From the NCBI GenBank assembly GCA_900752425.1, contig CAADVE010000055.1, forward strand, positions 1 to 6,133: 6,133 bases of DNA, in the 5' to 3' direction. Shown in pieces: positions 1 through 4,669 of this stretch. Below the pieces are notes generated by a model. The model saw nothing but the letters and a program-made list of their open reading frames with translations. It was not told the origin of the DNA and ran no database searches. Each line of letters starts with the position of its first letter. Positions within the stretch are counted from its first letter, which is position 1. The DNA is from an uncultured Collinsella sp. (GTDB taxonomy: Bacteria; Actinomycetota; Coriobacteriia; Coriobacteriales; Coriobacteriaceae). A program made the translations under genes and the position numbers.

Positions 1-134
1 CCCACGGGGGCCCGTGCGCGGCCTGTGAGATTTATCGCGAGTCCCGCCCGAGCCGAAGAGCACTTAATGTGCTCTTCGTGCGAGCAGGACTGTAGAGCAG
101 GAAATCTCACAGGCCGCGCACGGGCCCCTGTGGG
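1..134. repeat. Long inverted repeat with nested hairpin
   Basis: Bases 1-33 and 102-134 are reverse complements at 32 of 33 positions; the one difference (g6 against t129) is still a G-U pair in + strand RNA. Inside, 41-50 pairs with 81-90 at 8 of 10 positions. The two mismatches, c45/a86 and c48/a83, would be G-U pairs in RNA from the minus strand. At the tip, 54-63 pairs perfectly with 69-78 around the loop ttaat. Bases 34-40 and 91-101 form an asymmetric internal loop. There is no T tract after 134, so this is not an ordinary intrinsic terminator on the + strand. The left arm begins at base 1, so the element may extend beyond the window. It could be a miniature transposable or extragenic palindromic element, or a structured RNA. 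The family is not recognised, and no target-site duplication can be tested. Confidence 0.85.
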
Positions 135-194
135 CGAGCAAGCGGACGACAAACACATCTGTCCAATAATTCGTCTGAAACACAATGAAAAACC

Positions 195-216
195 GTTTGA
201 TGTGAGTTAATATAAA
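195..216 (+). promoter_or_regulatory. Possible promoter of ptsH
   Basis: This is an AT-rich patch in the non-coding stretch before ptsH, with -10-like hexamers tataaa at 211-216 or gttaat at 206-211, the latter preceded by TGA at 203-205 as in an extended -10. No convincing -35 box lies 16-18 bases upstream of either. A promoter is expected here because ptsH is the first gene of the block, but the exact box is a guess. The rest of 135-281 shows no open reading frame with a plausible start signal. Confidence 0.25.
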
Positions 217-230
217 CAACGTCGTGAATC

Positions 231-278
231 TGACTCCTGCCACATGCATGACAGGGGTTAAACACAAAAAAGGAGTCA
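231..278 (+). promoter_or_regulatory. ptsH leader that can hide its ribosome binding site
   Basis: The octamer tgactcct at 231-238 is the exact reverse complement of aggagtca at 271-278, which contains the Shine-Dalgarno sequence of ptsH (aggag 271-275, six bases before the ATG at 282). Pairing would close a 32-base loop and block ribosome access. A competing hairpin pairs cctg at 236-239 with cagg at 252-255, extended across one mismatch by ca/tg, and uses part of the same upstream strand, so the two folds exclude each other. This geometry suits translational control by a ligand, protein, RNA or temperature. No known riboswitch aptamer is recognised, and function is inferred from complementarity alone. 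Confidence 0.4.
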
Positions 279-281
279 ACT

Positions 282-545
282 ATGGTTTCTGAGAAGGCTA
301 CCCTCGTTAATCCTCAGGGTCTGCACATGCGTCCGGCTGGTCTGTTCGCCTCCACCATGGGCAAGTATGCCTGTGACGTGACGGTCGTTACCCCCGAGAA
401 GGAGGTCAACGGCAAGTCCCCGATGGCCCTCATGGCTGCTGGTATCCCCTGCGGCACCGAGGTCGAGGTCAAGTGCGACGGCGCTGACGAGGCCGAGGCT
501 CTGGCTGCTGCCATCGAGCTCATCAAGAGCGGTCTTGGCGAGTAG
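282..545 (+). CDS. ptsH: HPr, phosphocarrier protein of the PTS
   Basis: HPr is a small cytoplasmic carrier that accepts phosphate from Enzyme I on a histidine and passes it to the EIIA domains of sugar permeases. The 87-residue protein has the usual family length. The active-site motif GLHMRPA lies at residues 13-19, placing the catalytic histidine at position 15 as in other HPr proteins, with Arg17 beside it. A second motif, NGKSPMALM (43-51), puts a serine at position 46, the site that HPr kinase modifies in Firmicutes; here it is followed by Pro-Met rather than the Ile-Met of Bacillus. The ATG at 282 follows aggag with a six-base spacer, and the fold starts directly after it. It is the first gene of the block, with ptsI downstream across a terminator-like hairpin. 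Codon use is strongly biased, which fits high expression. Identification is secure; regulation through Ser46 is only possible, since no HPr kinase gene is in the window. Confidence 0.97.
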   Translation: MVSEKATLVNPQGLHMRPAGLFASTMGKYACDVTVVTPEKEVNGKSPMALMAAGIPCGTEVEVKCDGADEAEALAAAIELIKSGLGE

Positions 546-590
546 AACTCAAACGGGTCGCATGTTGAACAACTAAGTTCATATTTGGGG

Positions 591-626
591 GCGCAGTGAC
601 CTGTTGTAAGGTAGCTGCGCTCTTTT
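591..626 (+). terminator. Terminator-like hairpin between ptsH and ptsI
   Basis: gcgcag at 591-596 pairs with ctgcgc at 615-620. After a G-U pair and one mismatch, acct at 599-602 pairs with aggt at 609-612, leaving a six-base loop. The stem is followed by tctttt at 621-626. This resembles a moderate intrinsic terminator. As ptsH and ptsI normally act together, partial termination giving more HPr than Enzyme I message is the likely role. No clear promoter is seen between it and ptsI. Confidence 0.65.
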
Positions 627-661
627 GTCATGGATATGGCAAAACGCTTTATCACATGACA
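626..661 (+). repeat. Inverted repeat before the ptsI ribosome binding site
   Basis: tgtcatg at 626-632 and catgaca at 655-661 are perfect 7-base complements around a 22-base spacer. The right arm ends two bases before the purine-rich ribosome binding region of ptsI. The same heptamer catgaca also occurs at 247-253 in the ptsH leader. It could be a protein-binding site or an RNA stem placed next to the start; chance cannot be excluded. Confidence 0.3.
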
Positions 662-662
662 C

Positions 663-672
663 GGAGAGAGGA
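663..672 (+). promoter_or_regulatory. Ribosome binding site of ptsI with two possible starts
   Basis: The purine run ggagagagga serves two in-frame ATGs. ggag at 663-666 lies six bases before the ATG at 673, and agga at 669-672 lies six bases before the ATG at 679. Upstream in-frame ATG codons such as 625 lack such a site and would add residues not found in Enzyme I. The second ATG aligns best with the N-terminus of E. coli Enzyme I. Confidence 0.6.
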
Positions 673-2382
673 ATGGGAATGTATCAGGGAGTCAACGCTT
701 CCGAGGGCATCGGTATCGGCACCGTCATGGTTGCCGTCGATCCCGACTTGACGTTTGAGCCGCACGAGGTTGCTGATTCGGCAGCAGAGAAGGAGCGCTA
801 TCAGACCGCTCTTTCGGTCTTCTGCGTGAAGACCCAGGCTCAGGCCGACCACATGAAGGAGACGGTGGGCGAGGCCGAGGCCGAGATCATGAGCGGACAC
901 ATTGTCCTGGCTCAGGACCCGGGCATGACCGACGCCATCAACGCCGCCATTGACGGCGGTACCTGCGCCGAGCAGGCGCTCATGGACACCTCGACCATGT
1001 TCGAGAACATGTTTCTGTCCATGGACGACGAGATGTTCCGTCTGCGCGCGGCCGACATCGCCGACATCCGCACCGGTATTCTGGCCGAGCTGCTGGGCAA
1101 GGAGGTCGTCGACCTTTCCGTCCTGCCCGAGAACACCGTCGTTGTCGTGCACGACCTTACGCCGTCCATGACCGCCACGATCGATAAGGCCCACGTTGCC
1201 GGTATCGTCACCGAGACCGGTGGCCGCACGTCGCACTCCGCGATCATCGCGCGCGCCCTCGAGATTCCGGCCGTCCTTTCGGTCTCTAACAGCTGCACCG
1301 CGCTTCGCAACGGTATGACCGTCGTCGTCGACGGTGGCAAGGGTGTTGTCGAGGCCGATCCCGACGAGGAGACGCTCGCTGCCTACACCGCCAAGGCCGA
1401 GGCCTTTGCTGCCGAGAAGGCAGCCCTCGAGGCCTTCCGCGGCAAGCCTTCTGTGACTGCCGATGGCATCAAGAAGATCATTGCCTGCAATATCGGTAAC
1501 CCCGATGACGTGCCCAATGCGCTCGATCACGACGCCGAGGCCATCGGTCTGTTCCGCTCCGAGTTCCTGTTCATGGACTCTGCTGAGCTTCCTTCCGAGG
1601 AGGAGCAGTTCAACGCCTACCGTAAGGTCGCCAGCGCGCTCAAGGGTGCTCCGGTCATCATCCGCACGCTCGATGTTGGCGGCGACAAGGAGATTCCGTA
1701 TCTGCACATGGTCAAGGAAGATAACCCCTTCATGGGCTTCCGCGCCGTGCGTTACTGCCTGGCCAATCCCGACCAGTACAAGGTCCAGCTCCGCGCTCTG
1801 CTGCGCGCTAGCGCCTTCGGTGACGTCAAGATCATGATCCCGCTCGTCACCTGCGTCGAGGAGGTCTTGGCTGTCAAGGAGCTCGTCGAGCAGTGCAAGG
1901 CCGAGCTGACCGAAGAGGGTCGCAAGTTCAACGAGAACATCGAGGTCGGCATCATGGTCGAGACGCCCGCCGCTTCGCTGCTCGCAGACCGTCTTGCCGA
2001 GGTCGCCGACTTCTTCTCCATCGGCACCAACGACCTGATCGGTTACACCATGTGCGCCGACCGTGGTAACGACACCATCTCCAACCTGTACCAGGTTTAC
2101 TATCCCGCCGTGCTCCGCTCGCTCAAGAACATCATCGAGAGCGGCGTGAAGGCCGGCATCATGGTCGGTATGTGCGGCGAGGCCGCTGCCGATCCGCTGC
2201 TTGAGCCGCTGCTGATCAGCTGGGGCCTGGAGGAGTTCTCGATGAGCGCTCCGTCGATCCTGCGCGCCCGCAAGACCATCAGCCAGTGGACCAAGGCCGA
2301 GTGCGACGAGCTCGCCGAGAAGGCGCTCGCCTGCAACACCGCAGCCGAGGTCAAGGCACTGCTCGAGTCCGCAGCTCGCTAA
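673..2382 (+). CDS. ptsI: Enzyme I of the PTS (PEP-protein phosphotransferase)
   Basis: Cytoplasmic Enzyme I takes phosphate from phosphoenolpyruvate onto a histidine and donates it to HPr, the first step of every PTS sugar uptake. Counted from 673 the protein has 569 residues, normal for the family. The N-terminal domain starts with the typical NASEGIGIG region. The phosphohistidine motif GGRTSHSAIIAR places the active histidine at residue 188 (E. coli His189). In the C-terminal PEP-binding barrel the equivalents of E. coli Arg296, Arg332 and Cys502 are present as Arg295 (GLFRSEFLFMD), Arg331 (RTLDVGGDKE) and Cys501 (GMCGEAAAD). The metal and PEP signature FFSIGTNDL begins near residue 447. 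No key residue is missing. The start may be 673 or 679, a difference of two residues. The gene lies 127 bases after ptsH and 74 bases before a PfkB-family kinase, probably in one operon with it. Its strong codon bias, with almost only GGC or GGT for glycine, suggests high expression. Confidence 0.97.
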   Translation: MGMYQGVNASEGIGIGTVMVAVDPDLTFEPHEVADSAAEKERYQTALSVFCVKTQAQADHMKETVGEAEAEIMSGHIVLAQDPGMTDAINAAIDGGTCAEQALMDTSTMFENMFLSMDDEMFRLRAADIADIRTGILAELLGKEVVDLSVLPENTVVVVHDLTPSMTATIDKAHVAGIVTETGGRTSHSAIIARALEIPAVLSVSNSCTALRNGMTVVVDGGKGVVEADPDEETLAAYTAKAEAFAAEKAALEAFRGKPSVTADGIKKIIACNIGNPDDVPNALDHDAEAIGLFRSEFLFMDSAELPSEEEQFNAYRKVASALKGAPVIIRTLDVGGDKEIPYLHMVKEDNPFMGFRAVRYCLANPDQYKVQLRALLRASAFGDVKIMIPLVTCVEEVLAVKELVEQCKAELTEEGRKFNENIEVGIMVETPAASLLADRLAEVADFFSIGTNDLIGYTMCADRGNDTISNLYQVYYPAVLRSLKNIIESGVKAGIMVGMCGEAAADPLLEPLLISWGLEEFSMSAPSILRARKTISQWTKAECDELAEKALACNTAAEVKALLESAAR

Positions 2383-2399
2383 TTTGGTATCAGAGGTAA

Positions 2400-2429
2400 C
2401 CGCGTGGTTGGAATGGGCCGGCCACGCGG
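2400..2429 (+). other. GC-rich hairpin between ptsI and the first kinase gene
   Basis: ccgcgtgg at 2400-2407 pairs perfectly with ccacgcgg at 2422-2429 around a 14-base loop. An alternative pairing joins gggcc at 2415-2419 with ggccc at 2428-2432. There is no T tract, so it is unlikely to stop transcription. Hairpins like this between genes of one transcript often slow decay of one part of the message, which is a plausible role here. The gene that follows has no obvious promoter of its own. Confidence 0.45.
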
Positions 2430-2439
2430 CCCTCACATA

Positions 2440-2455
2440 TACAGGGGGTACTGTA
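2440..2455 (+). promoter_or_regulatory. Ribosome binding site in a small hairpin loop
   Basis: The Shine-Dalgarno sequence aggggg at 2443-2448 lies eight bases before the ATG at 2457. It sits mainly in the loop of a short stem formed by tacag at 2440-2444 and ctgta at 2451-2455. A five-pair stem is weak, but it either displays or partly hides the site. The strong G run supports the chosen start. Confidence 0.35.
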
Positions 2456-2456
2456 A

Positions 2457-3389
2457 ATGTTCTACACGCTAACCGCTAACCCGGCTGTCGACATGACGGT
2501 TTCGAGCTCTCCGCTCGAGCCCGATGAGAACGTCCGCACCGGCTCGGCCAGCTACACGGCTAACGGCAAGGGCCTTGACGTGTCCTTCGCCTTTAAGAAG
2601 ATGGGCGTTGACACCGTCGCACTCGGCTTCTTTGCTGGCTTCACGGGCAAGTTCATCGTTGAGGAGGTCATGAACCTGGGTTGCCTCTGCCGCCCGGTCT
2701 GGACCGACGGTATCACGCGCATTAACACCTACGTCAACGATGGCCAGCACGAGTACGGCATCCTGAACCCGGGTGCTCCGATCACGCCGCAGCACCAGGA
2801 GGAGCTCTACAACATCCTGGACACCGCGGGCGATCTTGAGTGCCTGATCGTTTCCGGCTCCGTGCCTCCCAAAGCTACGCCCGACTTCCTGGCTCAGGTC
2901 ATGGAGCACGCTCAGGCTCGTGGCGCCGACGTCGTCCTGGACCTGTCCTCCGACAAGCTCAAGGAGCTCGCTCACAAGAAGCCGCTGCTCATCAAGCCGA
3001 ACCATCACGAGATGAAGGCCATCTTCGGCGTGCCGGTCGACACCGACGACGAGGTTCGCGTTGCCATGAAGATGGCTCACGACGCTGGCGTTCAGAACGT
3101 GCTGCTCACCCGTGGTAGCCGCGGCGACGCTTACTTCTCCAACGGCGAGGACATCTGGTACGCCAAGCGTGAGTTCAACATCAAGCTGGTTTCTTCCGTC
3201 TGCGCCGGCGATTGCACCCTCGCTGCGTTCCTGCACAAGTGGTACAGGGATCGCGACAACGTCGAGGAGGCCATGAAGCTCGCTATGGCCACCGGCGCTA
3301 ACGTTGCCGAGTCCGTCGGCATTGGCGACTTTGGTCACGTCGACGAGTACAGCAAGCGCGTTGCTGTCCGCAAGCTCGATCGTCAGTAA
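2457..3389 (+). CDS. PfkB-family sugar-phosphate kinase, diverged 1-phosphofructokinase type
   Basis: This 310-residue cytoplasmic protein belongs to the PfkB (ribokinase-like) kinases and is closest in style to 1-phosphofructokinase, which makes fructose 1,6-bisphosphate from fructose 1-phosphate and ATP. Recognisable parts are the N-terminal TLTANPAVD, the substrate loop NGKGLD (36-41), TDGITRIN near 85-92, the SGSVPP turn, KPNHHE (the NxxE motif), the ATP-site TRGSRG and the catalytic loop CAGD with Asp252. Two features differ from the family. The loop usually reads GGKGxN, but here it has Asn36 and, notably, Asp41 in place of the substrate-contacting Asn. The anion-hole GAGD is CAGD. One extra residue (Asp) follows TRGSRG compared with the second copy. 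The gene probably shares a transcript with ptsI and ends in a strong terminator. It is roughly half identical by eye to the kinase at 3573. It may be a 1-phosphofructokinase, a kinase for another hexose phosphate, or a copy with altered activity, so no gene symbol is given. Confidence 0.93.
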   Translation: MFYTLTANPAVDMTVSSSPLEPDENVRTGSASYTANGKGLDVSFAFKKMGVDTVALGFFAGFTGKFIVEEVMNLGCLCRPVWTDGITRINTYVNDGQHEYGILNPGAPITPQHQEELYNILDTAGDLECLIVSGSVPPKATPDFLAQVMEHAQARGADVVLDLSSDKLKELAHKKPLLIKPNHHEMKAIFGVPVDTDDEVRVAMKMAHDAGVQNVLLTRGSRGDAYFSNGEDIWYAKREFNIKLVSSVCAGDCTLAAFLHKWYRDRDNVEEAMKLAMATGANVAESVGIGDFGHVDEYSKRVAVRKLDRQ

Positions 3390-3417
3390 TCGAAACGCGA
3401 CATATTCGTGCACATGC

Positions 3418-3448
3418 GGCGCCCCGGTTTCGGCCGGGGCGCCTTTTT
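3418..3448 (+). terminator. Strong intrinsic terminator after the first kinase gene
   Basis: ggcgccccgg at 3418-3427 pairs perfectly with ccggggcgcc at 3434-3443 around the loop tttcgg, followed by five T residues at 3444-3448. It starts 29 bases after the stop codon and should end the ptsH-ptsI-kinase transcript, so the second kinase gene needs its own promoter or readthrough. Confidence 0.93.
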
Positions 3449-3532
3449 GTTCCGCCAGGGGGGTGTCCTGCCGTACTTCATCGCTTCCACACCGTTCACC
3501 GAGTTGTCCTAGCCTTTTGTCGATGCGTGGAA

Positions 3533-3538
3533 TATACT
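3533..3538 (+). promoter_or_regulatory. Probable -10 box for the second kinase gene
   Basis: tatact at 3533-3538 matches the -10 consensus at five of six positions and lies between the terminator and the gene, predicting a leader of about 28 bases. No good -35 is found at 16-18 bases; ttgtcc at 3504-3509 is too far and ttgtcg at 3517-3522 too near. An activator may be needed, or the -35 is weak. The rest of 3449-3572 shows no gene. Confidence 0.45.
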
Positions 3539-3560
3539 TTCATTAACACGTTGCTTCGTG

Positions 3561-3566
3561 AAAGGA
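3561..3566 (+). promoter_or_regulatory. Ribosome binding site fixing the start of the second kinase
   Basis: aaagga lies six bases before the ATG at 3573. An in-frame GTG at 3558 overlaps this region and would add five residues, but it has no ribosome binding site of its own and would break the match to the N-terminus of the first kinase (both begin M-x-YTLTANPA). The start at 3573 is preferred. Confidence 0.7.
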
Positions 3567-3572
3567 ACATTC

Positions 3573-4505
3573 ATGATTTACACGCTCACTGCAAATCCCG
3601 CCATTGACTACAACATCGCCTGCGACGGTCTTGACGCCAACACCGTCACGCGTACCCGCAACGCCGTCTACACGCCCAACGGCAAGGGCCTCAACGTCTC
3701 GTTTACGCTTGACCACTACGGTGTCGACACCACGATCCTGGGTTTCTTCGCCGGCTTCTCGGGTGAGTTCATCGTTAAGGGCGCCGAGGCCCTGGGCGTG
3801 CCCGTCAAGCCTGTGTGGACCGACGGCATCACGCGCGTCAACGTGTTCCTTAATGCCGGCCCCGACACTGAGTACAACATGGTCAACGCTGGTGCCGCCA
3901 TCAACGAGGCCAATGAGCAGGAGATGTTTGAGCTCATCGATTCGCTCGATGACATGACCTGCCTGGTTATCAGCGGCTCGCTGCCTCCCAACACTTCCGA
4001 GGGCTTCCTGGCCGAGGTCCTGCGCCGCGTCAAGGCCAAGGGGGCCGAGTTCGTCCTCGACATCTCGAGCCATCAGCTGGCAGACCTTATTGCCATGGAG
4101 CCGCTGCTGATCAAGCCCAATGACGACGAGCTGCTCGACATCTTTGGCATTAAGGTGAGCGGTGGCGACGACGAGTCCGTCAAGGGCGCGATGGCCGAGC
4201 TGCACGCCAAGGGCGCCAAGAATGTACTGCTGACCCTTGGTGGCGATGGCGCGTATTTCTCCAACGGCGAGCACATCTGGTTTGCCAACCGCACCTTTGA
4301 GGTCAAGCTGCTGTCGACCGTCTGCGCCGGCGATTCCTCGCTCGCTGCCTTCCTGTCCGTGTGGCACGACGCCCCCGAGCGCGTCGAGGACGCCCTGCGC
4401 CTTTCGATGGCCACTGGCGCCAACGTGGTCGAGTGCCCCGGTCTGGGGGATTTTGCCAAGGTGGACGAATATAAGAAGCACATCGAGGTTCGCCAGGTCT
4501 GCTAG
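3573..4505 (+). CDS. fruK: 1-phosphofructokinase (PfkB family), second copy
   Basis: This predicted kinase phosphorylates fructose 1-phosphate to fructose 1,6-bisphosphate with ATP, moving PTS-imported fructose into glycolysis. It has 310 residues, exactly as the copy at 2457. Parts in order are TLTANPAID at the N-terminus, NGKGLN (36-41) with the normal substrate-binding Asn41, TDGITRVN near 85-92, SGSLPP, KPNDDE (NxxE motif), the ATP-site TLGGDG and the catalytic loop CAGD with Asp254. As in the first copy, the loop has Asn36 where most family members have Gly, and Cys replaces the first Gly of GAGD. It keeps Asn41, so it is the better candidate for a true 1-phosphofructokinase. It stands alone between two strong terminators with its own -10 box, so it is likely expressed independently of ptsHI. 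Tagatose-6-phosphate kinase or another hexose-phosphate kinase is the main alternative, since sequence alone separates these poorly. Confidence 0.92.
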   Translation: MIYTLTANPAIDYNIACDGLDANTVTRTRNAVYTPNGKGLNVSFTLDHYGVDTTILGFFAGFSGEFIVKGAEALGVPVKPVWTDGITRVNVFLNAGPDTEYNMVNAGAAINEANEQEMFELIDSLDDMTCLVISGSLPPNTSEGFLAEVLRRVKAKGAEFVLDISSHQLADLIAMEPLLIKPNDDELLDIFGIKVSGGDDESVKGAMAELHAKGAKNVLLTLGGDGAYFSNGEHIWFANRTFEVKLLSTVCAGDSSLAAFLSVWHDAPERVEDALRLSMATGANVVECPGLGDFAKVDEYKKHIEVRQVC

Positions 4506-4538
4506 TTCCGGCACCTTGTCTGAATAGTTTGATTATTT

Positions 4539-4572
4539 CGCATCCGTCTTAGACTAGGACGGATGCGTTTTT
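4539..4572 (+). terminator. Strong intrinsic terminator after fruK
   Basis: cgcatccgtc at 4539-4548 pairs perfectly with gacggatgcg at 4558-4567 around a nine-base loop, followed by five T residues at 4568-4572. It begins 33 bases after the fruK stop codon and separates the sugar block from cca. Confidence 0.93.
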
Positions 4573-4609
4573 GTTTATCGGACTTGCGTGTGCAGTGGAG
4601 GCTGTTTCT

Positions 4610-4618
4610 TGCTAGACT
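4610..4618 (+). promoter_or_regulatory. Possible extended -10 promoter of cca
   Basis: TGC at 4610-4612 directly precedes tagact at 4613-4618, an extended -10 arrangement with four of six consensus bases. No -35 is evident at normal spacing. A second weaker option is ttgcag at 4621-4626 with a poor -10 near 4644-4650. A promoter is expected here because fruK ends in a strong terminator. The predicted leader is about 45 bases. Confidence 0.35.
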
Positions 4619-4669
4619 TCTTGCAGACGCAATCGATAGCCAATTTGATAGTCGCAGGAGGCCATAGGC

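Noticed and set aside
1..134. CRISPR array or tRNA gene in the palindromic region
   Set aside because: There are only two inverted copies rather than several direct repeats with spacers, and no cloverleaf or tRNA consensus boxes are seen.
1..134. Intrinsic terminator of an upstream gene
   Set aside because: The stem is far too long and no T tract follows on the + strand; the minus-strand side cannot be judged because the window starts at the arm.
25..210. A 61-codon open frame on the + strand across the palindrome
   Set aside because: It starts inside one arm of the inverted repeat, has no ribosome binding site and no recognisable protein features.
625..672. Start of ptsI at the ATG at 625
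   Set aside because: It lies inside the T tract of the terminator-like hairpin, has no ribosome binding site, and would add 16 residues absent from Enzyme I proteins.
652..2436. A 594-codon open frame on the minus strand opposite ptsI
   Set aside because: It is the antisense shadow of ptsI: strong codon bias in a GC-rich gene removes stop codons on the other strand. The protein is low in complexity, matches no family I know, and ptsI itself has all its catalytic residues.
2469..4514. Two open frames of about 310-320 codons opposite the kinase genes
   Set aside because: They resemble each other only because the kinase genes on the other strand are paralogues; no ribosome binding site or domain supports them.
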